Assembly (NCBI RefSeq): GCF_006337165.1
Contig: NZ_CP040896.1
Location: forward strand, 4,650,001 to 4,714,000
Direction of reading: 5' to 3'
Length of the DNA: 64,000 bases
Source of the DNA: Hymenobacter jejuensis
GTDB lineage: Bacteria > Bacteroidota > Bacteroidia > Cytophagales > Hymenobacteraceae
Shown: piece by piece, positions 26,478-34,592 of the stretch
Position numbering within the stretch: the first letter of the stretch is position 1
Layout: each line of letters starts with the position of its first letter
The notes under the pieces: model-generated
What the model was told of the DNA's origin: nothing
What the model saw: only the letters and a program-made list of their open reading frames with translations
Database searches by the model: none
Translations under genes and position numbers: made by a program

Positions 26478-26615
26478 ATGAAAAAGAGCACTGCCGCTGT
26501 TTCGTCGCTATTGGTACTGGGGGGCCTTGGCTCGCTGGGGTACCTGGCCGCTCAGGTGCTGGACCTGAACCTGTTTTTTGACCTGCGGGACGAAGAAGAG
26601 TTTCACTACTGCTAG
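26478..26615 (+). CDS. 45-residue membrane or exported peptide, hypothetical
   Basis: A small ORF below usual length cut-offs: MKKSTAAVSSLLVLGGLGSL, then GYLAAQVLDLNLFFDLRD and EEEFHYC. Two lysines, then a hydrophobic stretch of about 20 residues, then an acidic tail ending in a single cysteine, suggest a single-span or exported peptide. It has its own promoter (26431), an upstream dyad (26367) and a terminator (26659), which together make expression likely. I recognise no family. Confidence 0.6.
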   Translation: MKKSTAAVSSLLVLGGLGSLGYLAAQVLDLNLFFDLRDEEEFHYC

Positions 26616-26658
26616 TTTTTCTGGCTGAGCGGCTTGGTCGCCGCACGATTATCCGGAG

Positions 26659-26690
26659 GGCTCCGCTATAAAGCGGAGCCTTTTTATTTT
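26659..26690 (+). terminator. Terminator after the small peptide gene
   Basis: Perfect arms GGCTCCGCT and AGCGGAGCC with a 4-base loop and a T run. Confidence 0.9.
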
Positions 26691-26838
26691 GCCCAAAAAC
26701 CATCTGAACGTCATAATCAGGGCCTTACCTTGCGCGGCCAAAAAAAACCACATCCATTCCGAGCGGTTTTCGGTACTTCACAGTACGGACGGCTCGGAAG
26801 GGGCCGCGCCCGTGTATTTCTCACTCTTCCTTTTTCCC

Positions 26839-27477
26839 ATGAACCTAAACACCCTCAAGGAGCAAATCAGCTACATCATTGGCCGCGATTTAGCTCGCAA
26901 CTTCGCCCAGCAGGGCCTCGACCTAAACATCGACGTGCTGGCTGACAGCCTGAAAGAAGGCATTGCCGGCCAGCCCAGCCGCCTGACCCAAGAGCAAATG
27001 CGCGACGCCATGGCCCAACTGCAAGCCCAGATGGAGGCACAGGAAGCCCAAAACGGTGGTAGCCAGCCTCAGGGCGGTGGCGGTGGCGATGCCAAGGAGG
27101 CCGGTGAAGCTTTCCTGGCCGAAAACCAAAACAAGCCCGGCGTGACCACCCTGCCCAGCGGCTTGCAATACGAAATCCTGACGGAAGGCACCGGCAAAAA
27201 GCCCACACGCAGCAGCTCCGTCACGACGCACTACCACGGCACCCTCATCGACGGCACCGTGTTCGACAGCAGCTACCAGCGCGGCGAACCCGCTACGTTC
27301 CCAGTCAATGGCGTAATCGCGGGCTGGACGGAAGCGCTTCAGCTGATGCCCGAAGGCTCGAAGTGGCGCCTTTACATTCCGTCGGAGCTGGCGTACGGCA
27401 CGCGCGGCGCGGGCCGCGACATCGGTCCGAACTCTGCCTTGATTTTTGATGTAGAGTTATTGCGCGTCAACAACTAG
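26839..27477 (+). CDS. FKBP-type peptidyl-prolyl isomerase
   Basis: A 212-residue prolyl isomerase of the FkpA/FklB type. The N-terminal helical dimerisation domain (LNTLKEQISYIIGRDLARNF to about residue 80) is followed by a Gln/Gly-rich linker. The C-terminal FKBP domain has TTLPSGLQYEILTEG, VTTHYHGTLIDGTVFDSS, GVIAGWTEAL, IPSELAYGTRG and LIFDVELL. There is no signal peptide, so it is probably cytoplasmic (FklB-like). The ATG at 26839 starts the recognised domain; the longer frame overlaps the preceding terminator. Confidence 0.92.
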   Translation: MNLNTLKEQISYIIGRDLARNFAQQGLDLNIDVLADSLKEGIAGQPSRLTQEQMRDAMAQLQAQMEAQEAQNGGSQPQGGGGGDAKEAGEAFLAENQNKPGVTTLPSGLQYEILTEGTGKKPTRSSSVTTHYHGTLIDGTVFDSSYQRGEPATFPVNGVIAGWTEALQLMPEGSKWRLYIPSELAYGTRGAGRDIGPNSALIFDVELLRVNN

Positions 27478-27493
27478 CGCTTCCAACCAAAGG

Positions 27494-28093
27494 ATGACCA
27501 CCGACCCAACCGCTACCGGCACGTTCCCAACCTGGGTACGTACGTCTACGGCCGGGTCGGTGGCCCCACCTGCCCCCATGCCTTCTGAAGAAAGCTTTCC
27601 GCTAAGCGCCTCCGAACCTCTTGAGCCTTCGCTCCCGCCGCTGCGCAGCTCCGATGGGCGGCTGGAACTCACAGCCGATACGCTGACCGTAAATGGCCAG
27701 CGCTTTCTGTTGCTAGAGCTTGAAGCGGTCGAGCTAACCCCGGTGCGGTGGCTGCTGTGGTATTTGCTGGGTGGGTTTGCGCTGGCGGGTTTTGCGCTAG
27801 CCTTTTTGCAAAACTGGCTTCGCACGATGCCAGCCATGCTAGGTCTGGCGGCTAGCGCATTATTATTCGTGTATGGGCAGCGCGGTACCAACCGTTTGCG
27901 CTTGCACCGGCTAGGGCGCGAGGCCGTGCACTTTGCGCTTCCCGGCGAGCCCGAACGCTGGCAGCAGCTGGCCCGCGAAACCAATCGCCGCATCCGTCGT
28001 CGGCACGACGAGGCTGCGGCGGCTGCGGCTGCGGCCTTGCTTCCTCCGCCCACGTACGAGGAGCTGCCGCCAGGCGCCGAGCCATCTGCTTAG
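27494..28093 (+). CDS. Hypothetical two-span membrane protein
   Basis: A 199-residue protein 16 bases after the FKBP gene, probably co-transcribed. A Pro/Ser-rich N-terminal segment (to about 50) is followed by a short beta region (GRLELTADTLTVNGQRFLLLELEAV). Two adjacent hydrophobic spans follow (about 85-107 and 111-127), and then a basic/alanine-rich cytoplasmic tail. I do not recognise the family; the span arrangement resembles small PH-like or DUF-type membrane proteins. Confidence 0.65.
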   Translation: MTTDPTATGTFPTWVRTSTAGSVAPPAPMPSEESFPLSASEPLEPSLPPLRSSDGRLELTADTLTVNGQRFLLLELEAVELTPVRWLLWYLLGGFALAGFALAFLQNWLRTMPAMLGLAASALLFVYGQRGTNRLRLHRLGREAVHFALPGEPERWQQLARETNRRIRRRHDEAAAAAAAALLPPPTYEELPPGAEPSA

Positions 28094-28215
28094 GAGCATT
28101 ACTTACCTCTTTTCTTTCTACCAAACCACTTGGGAAACGGAGTCCCCGATTTGCTCTGCGTACCCTACCTTTAGGCGCTTTTTCGCCGGGAAGATTTCTC
28201 CTTCTATTTCTTACT

Positions 28216-30150
28216 ATGGACGCCAAACATCGGCACACCGCCATCTCGACTGCCGGCTTGCTCATTGCCCTGGGCATTATTTACGGCGACATCGGCACTT
28301 CGCCGCTGTATGTGATGAAAGCCATTGTGCCTAAGGAAATTGATCCGCGCCTCGTGTACGGTGGCATCTCCTGCGTGCTCTGGACCCTGACGCTGCAAAC
28401 CACCGTTAAGTACGTATTGCTCACCCTAAACGCCGACAACAACGGGGAGGGTGGCATTTTCTCGTTGTTTGCCTTGGTACGGCGCCGGGCATTCTGGCTC
28501 ACGATTCCGGCCATTGTCGGCGGCGCGGCCCTGCTCGCCGATGGTGTCATCACTCCTCCCATCTCGGTGTCCTCGGCCATTGAAGGTCTGGAAACGGTGT
28601 ATCCGCACATCCCGACGGTGCCCATTGTTATCGCCATTATAATGGGCCTGTTCTTGTTGCAAAGCTTTGGTACTCAGATAGTTGGCAAAGCATTCGGACC
28701 GATTATGTTCGTGTGGTTTACCATGCTGGCCGTACTGGGAGGCTCTTGGATCGCAAAACACCCCGAGATCCTGAAAGCCGCCAACCCCTACTATGCCTAC
28801 GAGTTGCTGGTTATGTATCCGGGCGGGTTCTGGCTGCTGGGTGCGGTTTTCTTGTGCACGACCGGAGCCGAGGCCTTGTATTCGGACCTAGGGCACTGCG
28901 GCAAGGGCAACATCCGCATCAGCTGGATGTTCGTGAAAACCTGCTTGCTGCTCAACTACTTCGGACAGGGCGCGTGGCTATTGGCTCACCAAGGCGAGCA
29001 ACTCAGCGGACGCAATCCGTTTTATGAACTCATGCCGCCGTGGTTTTTGCTCATCGGCATTGGCATTGCCACCATCGCGGCCATTATCGCGTCGCAGGCC
29101 CTGATTACGGGCTCATTTACGCTGGTGGCCGAGGCCATCCGGCTGAACATGTGGCCCAAAGTGAAGCTCAACTACCCCACCGACGTAAAAGGCCAGTTGT
29201 ATGTACCCAGCATGAACCGGCTGCTGCTGCTGGGCTGCATCGGGGTGGTGCTCTACTTCAAGCGCTCCGAACACATGGAAGCCGCTTACGGTCTGGCCAT
29301 TACGCTCACCATGCTCATGACCACCCTGCTGCTCACGATGTGGCTGCGCTCCAAGCGGGTACCCATGGCGGTTGTGGTGTTGTTCGCCCTTGTGTACGGC
29401 GTTATCGAGGGGGCTTTCTTAATCGCCAACCTCATCAAGTTTCCGCATGGCGGCTGGGTTTCGCTGGCTATTGGCTTGGCCCTGATGAGCGTGATGTACA
29501 CGTGGCTGCGGGCTTTCTACATCAAGCGCCGCCTGACGGAATTCGTTAAGATTGAGCCGTATATGGATGCGCTCAAAGAACTCAGCGACGACGATTCGGT
29601 GCCGAAATACTCGACGCACTTGGTGTTCATGACGTCGGCGGAGCGGCCTTCGGAAATCGAGTCCAAGATCATTTACTCCATCTTCCAGAAACGTCCGAAG
29701 CGCGCCGACATCTACTGGTTTGTGCACGTCGACACCACCGACGAGCCGTATACCATGGAGTACAAGGTGGTGGAGCTGGCCCCCGACGACGCCTTCCGCA
29801 TCACTTTCCGGTTGGGTTTCCGGGTCGAACAGCGCATCAACCTGTACTTCCGCAAAGTGGTCGAAGATTTGGTGCGCAACAAAGAAGTGGACATTACCTC
29901 GCGCTACGAATCGCTTAGCAAACAGCACGTTACGGGCGACTTCCGTTTTGTAGTACTGGAGAAATTCCTGTCAGTCGAAAACGAATTTCCGCTCATGGAA
30001 AAGCTCGTGATGCAGGCCTACTTCTACATCAAGCAGTTCATCGCCTCCGAAGACAAGTACTTCGGCCTCGATACTAGCTCGGTGAAAGTGGAAAAAGTGC
30101 CGTTGGTTATCACGCCCGTACGCGACGTGGCACTTAAGCGTGTTATGTAA
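28216..30150 (+). CDS. kup: KUP-type potassium uptake transporter
   Basis: A 644-residue Kup/HAK/KT low-affinity K+ symporter. The N-terminal signature is IYGDIGTSPLYVMKAI, followed by GGIFSLFALV and EGLETVYPHIPTVPIVIAI, LYSDLGHCGKGNIRISW, ASQALITGSFTLVAEAIRLNMWP and LLGCIGVVLYFKRSEHMEAAYGLAIT. A cytoplasmic C-terminal domain (about 450-644) follows. The start codon at 28216 (MDAKHRHTAI) gives the expected amphipathic N-terminus. The TAA stop is the first three bases of a family palindrome, and a strong terminator follows. Confidence 0.96.
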   Translation: MDAKHRHTAISTAGLLIALGIIYGDIGTSPLYVMKAIVPKEIDPRLVYGGISCVLWTLTLQTTVKYVLLTLNADNNGEGGIFSLFALVRRRAFWLTIPAIVGGAALLADGVITPPISVSSAIEGLETVYPHIPTVPIVIAIIMGLFLLQSFGTQIVGKAFGPIMFVWFTMLAVLGGSWIAKHPEILKAANPYYAYELLVMYPGGFWLLGAVFLCTTGAEALYSDLGHCGKGNIRISWMFVKTCLLLNYFGQGAWLLAHQGEQLSGRNPFYELMPPWFLLIGIGIATIAAIIASQALITGSFTLVAEAIRLNMWPKVKLNYPTDVKGQLYVPSMNRLLLLGCIGVVLYFKRSEHMEAAYGLAITLTMLMTTLLLTMWLRSKRVPMAVVVLFALVYGVIEGAFLIANLIKFPHGGWVSLAIGLALMSVMYTWLRAFYIKRRLTEFVKIEPYMDALKELSDDDSVPKYSTHLVFMTSAERPSEIESKIIYSIFQKRPKRADIYWFVHVDTTDEPYTMEYKVVELAPDDAFRITFRLGFRVEQRINLYFRKVVEDLVRNKEVDITSRYESLSKQHVTGDFRFVVLEKFLSVENEFPLMEKLVMQAYFYIKQFIASEDKYFGLDTSSVKVEKVPLVITPVRDVALKRVM

Positions 30151-30174
30151 ATATTTGATTATCAAATATTTATA
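30148..30174. repeat. AT-rich palindrome copy 5 (includes the kup stop codon)
   Basis: A near-perfect dyad: arms TAAATATTTGA and TCAAATATTTA around a TTA centre (core TTGATTATCAA). The kup TAA stop is its first three bases, and the GC-rich terminator begins right at its end. Confidence 0.85.
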
Positions 30175-30212
30175 AAAAGGCCTCCCAAACATGGTTTGGG
30201 AGGCCTTTTTGT
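30174..30212. terminator. Bidirectional terminator between kup and the M61 peptidase
   Basis: Perfect 17-base arms AAAAAGGCCTCCCAAAC and GTTTGGGAGGCCTTTTT with a 3-base loop; T tracts serve both strands. Confidence 0.92.
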
Positions 30213-30235
30213 TGGTTGCCTGTGTCTAACTGCTG

Positions 30236-32077
30236 TTACTTATTGTTCTTCAGCCATTTGCCCAAGACACGCAGTTGCGCCTCCGTAGGATTCGGCAGCT
30301 GCTCGATGCGGTAGCGCTGGTTGGTGCTGGCCAGCAACGGGAACGTGAGCTCTTTGATCTGCCCCTCGCGGGTCACCAGCACCGTGACTTTAGTGCCCGC
30401 CGGACGCCCTGCGAGCGCTTTGCCGGGATCGTCGGCGAGGCGGTTGCCGTCGATTGCAAGGATCTCGTCGTTTACGCTGAGGCCGCCTTGCCAGGCACTT
30501 CCGTCACGTACTACGCTGGTTACGATGTATTTACCGCCCGTGGCGGCACCCAATGCGCTAACGTTGGCACCCGTAGCCGTGACGGTAGCCCCGAGCATGC
30601 CATCGGCCGAAGCAGGCGTCTGGGTCACCTTCAGGCCAGCGTAGCCCAGTACCGTGTTGTAGTCCAGCGTTTGGGTGCCGTAGACGCGGGTGCGGAAGAA
30701 ATCGTCGAAGCGGCGGCCAGCCACTTTGGCTACGGCATCCTGAAACTCCTCGTCGGTGAAGCCGCGCTTGCGCTTCTGGTAATACTCGGCGTAGAGGTAG
30801 CGCAGCACGTCGTCGAAGCGTTTTTCGCCGTTGGTTGCGTTCAGCACCATCAGATCAAGCTGCCCTACAAGGAGTTGACCTTTGTCGTAGTAGCTGATGC
30901 CGATGTTGTTGGAGTTTTCGTTAGGCCGATACTGCTTGATCCACGAATCAAAGCTCGATTCGGCGGCCGACTGCACCTTGTTGCCGGGCGTATTTTCGAC
31001 GCGGGTAATGGTATTGCTGAGGCTAGCCAAGTAGTTTTCGGGCGTGGTAAAGCCGGCCCGTTGCACAATTTGGTCGCCAAAGTAGCTGGTGCCGCCTTCG
31101 CTGAGCCAAAGCATGTGCGTGTAGTTCTCGGTATCGTAATCGAATGGCCCTAAGGCAATTGGCCGAATGCGCTTCACGTTCCAGAGGTGGAAATACTCGT
31201 GCGCCACTAAGCCCAAAAAGCCCTTATAGCCCGCTTCAGTAGCATACGAGTTGCGCGAAACAGACAATGTGGTGGAGAAAAGATGCTCTAAGCCCCCGGT
31301 GCCACGGTCGATGTTGTGCACAATAAATAGATAGCGATCCAAGGGGTTCTGCCCCACCACGCTCTGCGCCGATTCGCACACGCGCTTCATGTCGCCCAGC
31401 AGGCGCTGTTCGTCGTAGCGAGCGTCGCCGTACATGGCCACCGTGTGTGGGGTGCCATTGGCCACAAACGACAGGATTTTCTGATTGCCGATTTCGATAG
31501 GAGAATCGGCCAGCTCGTCGTAATTGCTCGACTGAAAGGTAAACGGCGCGGCGCCGGAAACCGGCTTCAGGCTGGTCGAAACCTGTCCCCAGCCCGCGGC
31601 GGGCTTTACCGTGAGTGTACTTGCAAGTTGCTTGCTATCAGCCGGATACATAAATACGCTAGTACCGTTGAGGTAGCCGTGCGAAGCATCAATGAAGCTG
31701 GTACGCACGCTTAGCTCGAAGGCATAGACGCTGTATTTTACCGCAAAGTCTTTCGTACCAGCGTGGTACACGCGCCAGGTATTCTTGTTGATTTTTTCGG
31801 TGCGGAGCGCTTTACCGGCAGCCGTTGCCTGAAAGCCTTCGACGTTTTTGGCAAATTCCCGCACCAAGTACGAGCCGGGTGCCCACACGGGCATTTTTAC
31901 GTCGGTGAATTGTTTGCCGAAGCCACTGAGGGCAATTTCGACTTCAAAGTAGTGGGTTTGCGGGGCCGGCATCGAGAGGGTGTAGCGCAGCGAAGAAGCC
32001 GCGACGGCTGGCCCAAAATGGCCCAGCGCCAACACCAGCACGGCCGCCAGCAAGAGGCGGAAACGAGAGTGGGGCAT
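30236..32077 (-). CDS. M61 family metallopeptidase with PDZ domain
   Basis: A 613-residue exported aminopeptidase of the glycyl aminopeptidase (M61) family. A signal peptide (MPHSRFRLLLAAVLVLALGH) is followed by the N-terminal beta domain. The zinc centre is HEYFH (His293-His297), with the third-ligand region WLSEGGTSYFGD downstream. A C-terminal PDZ domain (GWQ-type: GKYIVTSVVRDGSAWQGGLS, then DEILAIDG) ends the protein. It is expected in the periplasm. The ATG at 32077 is used, because the open frame to 32203 adds a basic, non-signal extension. Confidence 0.92.
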   Translation of the reverse strand: MPHSRFRLLLAAVLVLALGHFGPAVAASSLRYTLSMPAPQTHYFEVEIALSGFGKQFTDVKMPVWAPGSYLVREFAKNVEGFQATAAGKALRTEKINKNTWRVYHAGTKDFAVKYSVYAFELSVRTSFIDASHGYLNGTSVFMYPADSKQLASTLTVKPAAGWGQVSTSLKPVSGAAPFTFQSSNYDELADSPIEIGNQKILSFVANGTPHTVAMYGDARYDEQRLLGDMKRVCESAQSVVGQNPLDRYLFIVHNIDRGTGGLEHLFSTTLSVSRNSYATEAGYKGFLGLVAHEYFHLWNVKRIRPIALGPFDYDTENYTHMLWLSEGGTSYFGDQIVQRAGFTTPENYLASLSNTITRVENTPGNKVQSAAESSFDSWIKQYRPNENSNNIGISYYDKGQLLVGQLDLMVLNATNGEKRFDDVLRYLYAEYYQKRKRGFTDEEFQDAVAKVAGRRFDDFFRTRVYGTQTLDYNTVLGYAGLKVTQTPASADGMLGATVTATGANVSALGAATGGKYIVTSVVRDGSAWQGGLSVNDEILAIDGNRLADDPGKALAGRPAGTKVTVLVTREGQIKELTFPLLASTNQRYRIEQLPNPTEAQLRVLGKWLKNNK

Positions 32078-32277
32078 GAAAAATGATAAGAGTGAAAGAA
32101 GTAGATTTATTCCGACGGCAAAAGCCGGCAGAGGTTGCAAGGTACGGCTGAAAATGGGCCCCTTGCCAGCGTTTTCAACGCAAAGGGCTGCCTTGCGCAG
32201 CATACCAGGCGGAACCCACGGCCAAGCTCTGCCGTTAGCAAGGCCGAAGCAATCGTTTACCTACCTCTTTTTCACCT

Positions 32278-32844
32278 ATGCGCTACGTCTGGATTGCTTT
32301 TCTGAGTTTTGCGGTCGTGTTGCTGGTACTGTTAGGCCGGCAGCGGTTGCATCCGGGTGGCTCGACGAAATCGGCGCCGTTGGTGCAGCGTATACCCGTC
32401 GAAGCGCCTGCCCGCACCGCCGTTTGGGTTGACAACCGCCCGGCGGTCCGCGCCGATAGCGTAGTGCGGTATGCGCTTCAGCACATTGGCACCAGTTATT
32501 GCTACGCGGGCAGCACCCCCGAAACGGGCTTCGATTGCTCAGGCTTTGTCAATTACGTGTTTGCCCATTTCGGCGTGCCGGTGCCTCATTCTACGGCGCT
32601 GCTGATCAATACGGGCCGGCCAGTGCCGCGCGAAGAAGCCCGCAAAGGCGACATTGTGGTATTTACGGGCACAGCCACCACTTCTACCACGGCCGGGCAC
32701 GCAGGCATCGTGATTTCGGAGCCGGGTCAGCCGCTCCGGTTTGTGCATTCGTCGTCGGCCCGCAAGGAGTCGGGCGTCAAGATCAGCACCGTTGAGAACA
32801 CCGATTACGAGCGCCGCTTTATGGGGGTGCGCCGGGTGCTATAA
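32278..32844 (+). CDS. NlpC/P60 family cysteine peptidase
   Basis: A 188-residue cell-wall hydrolase. An N-terminal hydrophobic anchor or signal (MRYVWIAFLSFAVVLLVLLG) is followed by a linker and an NlpC/P60 domain. Catalytic residues are the cysteine in GFDCSGFVNYVF, the histidine in TAGHAGIVIS and a third polar residue in FVHSSS. It probably cleaves peptide stems of peptidoglycan outside the cytoplasmic membrane. It is divergent from the M61 gene, with the promoters in the 32078-32277 gap. Confidence 0.93.
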   Translation: MRYVWIAFLSFAVVLLVLLGRQRLHPGGSTKSAPLVQRIPVEAPARTAVWVDNRPAVRADSVVRYALQHIGTSYCYAGSTPETGFDCSGFVNYVFAHFGVPVPHSTALLINTGRPVPREEARKGDIVVFTGTATTSTTAGHAGIVISEPGQPLRFVHSSSARKESGVKISTVENTDYERRFMGVRRVL

Positions 32845-32881
32845 TGCTGATTTGATATAAAATATTAACAGTCAACCATAT

Positions 32882-32915
32882 AGCAAGAGCCGCCCTTTCG
32901 GGGCGGCTCTTGCTG
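32882..32915 (+). terminator. Hairpin after the NlpC/P60 gene
   Basis: Perfect 14-base arms AGCAAGAGCCGCCC and GGGCGGCTCTTGCT with a short loop; the T tract is poor. Degenerate palindrome-like AT sequence lies between it and the stop codon. Confidence 0.7.
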
Positions 32916-32936
32916 TTATAGAGGCTGGGTACCCCT

Positions 32937-33001
32937 GAAAAAGCGATACCCGGTTTGCCTATGCACACTCTACAGAAGAGTTGCTGGGCAAACCGGGTAT
33001 C
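32937..33001 (-). terminator. Terminator of the 33-kb minus-strand transcript
   Basis: Perfect 15-base arms GATACCCGGTTTGCC and GGCAAACCGGGTATC (32945-32959, 32987-33001) are followed on the minus strand by GCTTTTTC. Confidence 0.8.
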
Positions 33002-33127
33002 TAATCCTTCAAATCTTACCAAGCGACGAGTCTGGGGTACAGCCCCGTCATCTCCTTATATAGGTAAGACCATGCCGTAATGCGGGAAAGAGCCGTAAAG
33101 AAAGGCTAAATCCGCGCTAAGCTGTTG

Positions 33128-33199
33128 TTAAGCGCGTCCGGCGGTGAAGCGGACTACATTCGACAGGCTTGGCAGGATTTGGTTGGGACTACTAGACAT
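33128..33199 (-). CDS. 23-residue ORF with strong Shine-Dalgarno sequence
   Basis: ATG to TAA encoding MSSSPNQILPSLSNV followed by VRFTAGRA. AGGAGG lies 6 bases before the ATG (minus strand, complement of 33205-33210). Bacteroidota rarely use such a site, and no other gene in this window has one. The whole ORF lies inside the loop closed by the 12-bp helix of the RNA candidate. Whether the peptide or the act of translation matters cannot be told; it could be a leader peptide. Confidence 0.45.
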   Translation of the reverse strand: MSSSPNQILPSLSNVVRFTAGRA

Positions 33200-33297
33200 T
33201 TTGTACCTCCTTTCTTTACGTTTCACATAACCCCGGCCGGGCTTCCCAGTACCTTAGGGCGGCGTGGGTCGGGGGCGTAGCACTCACTACTGGTGGG

Positions 33298-33327
33298 TAA
33301 AGTTAAAAGAGCGCGGGAAGGTTCAAA
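33298..33327 (-). promoter_or_regulatory. Promoter of the 33-kb minus-strand transcript
   Basis: On the minus strand, TTTG (33324-33327), 18 bases, then TAACTTTA (33298-33305), close to TTTG-N19-TAnnTTTG. The expected start is near 33291, about 90 bases before the small ORF. Confidence 0.5.
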
Positions 33328-33551
33328 ATTAAAAGGCCATTTTTTATAGCGAAGGGGCCCTATTTGGCCCATATGGCTGATTATCAGGCACATTTTCTCC
33401 AAGCAAACTAGCAAATATTGCTAAATCTGTATGCCTTCCGGGCTTGGCCTCAAACTTGCAATTGTGCTTGCAACGCTTGCCTCCTCCACGAGCCATCCAG
33501 ATTCAGGAGTTTTCCCCTATCTTTTCCCCCAAACCAGTCATCTTCCCTCCC

Positions 33552-33992
33552 ATGAAAAAAACCCTGCTCCTGTGTCTAACGATGCTGTTAGGCTTCGTTG
33601 GCGTAGCCAGCGCACAAACTCTTTCGCCGCTGGGCGTATGGACCAACGGCGAGAAAAAAGCCAATTTTGAGATCTACCAGTGCGGCAACAAGCTGTGCGG
33701 CAAGATCGTGGCGCTGACCGTGCCCAACGACCCCAAAACCGGCAAGCCCAAAACCGACTCGGAAAACCCCGACCCCAAGCTGCGCTCGCGCCCCCGCCTG
33801 GGCCTCGTGTTTATGAAGGACTTTGTGTACGACTCGGATAACAAGTGGGACGACGGCAAAATCTACGATCCAGAGAGCGGCAAAACTTACTCCTGCTACA
33901 TGAAAATGCTGGGCGCCAACTCGATGGAAGTGAAAGGCTACATCGGCTTTTCGCTGATCGGCCGCTCACAATCTTGGACGCGCGTGAAATAA
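33552..33992 (+). CDS. DUF2147 family exported protein (copy 1)
   Basis: A 146-residue secreted protein: signal peptide MKKTLLLCLTMLLGF, ending GVASAQ, then the DUF2147 lipocalin-like fold. Family features are PLGVWTNGEKKANFEIYQC, LCGKIVAL, the DPKTGKPKTD loop, SRPRLGL, WDDGKIYDPESGKTYSCYM and GYIGFSLIGRSQSWTR. The function is unknown. The ATG at 33552 begins the signal peptide; the open frame upstream (33444) is leader. It is a paralogue of the next gene. Confidence 0.9.
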   Translation: MKKTLLLCLTMLLGFVGVASAQTLSPLGVWTNGEKKANFEIYQCGNKLCGKIVALTVPNDPKTGKPKTDSENPDPKLRSRPRLGLVFMKDFVYDSDNKWDDGKIYDPESGKTYSCYMKMLGANSMEVKGYIGFSLIGRSQSWTRVK

Positions 33993-34020
33993 CCCAACGG
34001 CGGCTTCTGCTCGTATTTAT

Positions 34021-34057
34021 ACAGCGACTTCCCAGCTTGGGTGGTCGCTGTTTTTTT
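34021..34057 (+). terminator. Terminator between the two DUF2147 genes
   Basis: Arms ACAGCGAC and GTCGCTGT with seven T. TTATCTTG, a possible -7 element for the second copy, starts inside the T tract. Confidence 0.85.
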
Positions 34058-34121
34058 ATCTTGCGCAAATGCTGGGGCCTGCCAATGCGCAGTCCAATCG
34101 TGTAGTAAAGCCGGTACGCTG

Positions 34122-34568
34122 TTGAAATATCTGTGGGTGGGGTTGTTGCTGTGGTGGGCTGCGGCGCCCCAAGTGGGCTGGGCCCAATCGGCATCGCCGG
34201 TTGGCGTCTGGGTTGACGACGTAGCCGAATCGCACATCGAAATTTATCGGTGTGGGGAGAAGCTATGCGGCCGCATCGTCTGGCTGAATCAGTCACAGGA
34301 TTCCGTAACGGGGCGGCCCAAGACCGACCTACGCAACCCCGACCCCGAAAAGCGCAGCCGACCGCTGCTCAACTTGGTAGTGGTGCAAAACCTGACGTAC
34401 AACGCCAGCGATGACCTCTGGGACGGCGGCGAAATCTACGACCCGCACAACGGCCATACCTACTCCTGTTTCCTGCGCCTGGACCGCCAAGACCGGCTGG
34501 AAATCAAGGGATACATCGGTTTTCCCATGATCGGCCGCTCCCACTACTGGTCGCGGGTCGCGAAGTGA
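34122..34568 (+). CDS. DUF2147 family exported protein (copy 2, TTG start)
   Basis: A 148-residue paralogue of the preceding gene: SPVGVWVDDVAESHIEIYRC, LCGRIVWLNQS, TGRPKTDLRNPDPEKRSRPL, LWDGGEIYDPHNGHTYSC and GYIGFPMIGRSHYWSR. There is no ATG at the right place. The TTG at 34122 gives a proper signal peptide (MKYLWVGLLLWWAAAPQ, ending VGWAQ), so I use it. The in-frame ATG at 34041 lies in the terminator T tract. The two copies look like a tandem duplication that has since diverged, each with its own transcription signals. Confidence 0.85.
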   Translation: MKYLWVGLLLWWAAAPQVGWAQSASPVGVWVDDVAESHIEIYRCGEKLCGRIVWLNQSQDSVTGRPKTDLRNPDPEKRSRPLLNLVVVQNLTYNASDDLWDGGEIYDPHNGHTYSCFLRLDRQDRLEIKGYIGFPMIGRSHYWSRVAK

Positions 34569-34592
34569 AGTGCGGCTAAGAGGTATCGAATT

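Larger units (their letters stand above)
32937..33291 (-). ncRNA. Structured RNA / small-transcript candidate of about 350 nt
   Basis: Bounded by a promoter-like pair (33298-33327) and the terminator at 32937. On the minus strand it contains a perfect 12-bp inverted repeat (33094-33105 with 33209-33220) that closes a region of about 100 bases. Inner stems are GTCCG/CGGAC and GCGCTTAA/TTAGCGC. A later helix TCTTACC/GGTAAGA encloses GACG...CGTC. The left arm of the 12-bp helix includes part of a strong Shine-Dalgarno sequence in front of a 23-codon ORF, so translation may be controlled by folding. I recognise no Rfam family and no neighbour on this strand that it would lead into. It could be a regulatory RNA, a small mRNA, or both. 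Confidence 0.5.

Noticed and set aside
30148..30174. Reading TTGATTATCAA as an FNR/CRP-type box
   Set aside because: FNR-type sites need TTGAT-N4-ATCAA upstream of promoters. Here the spacing is shorter and the copies lie after stop codons.
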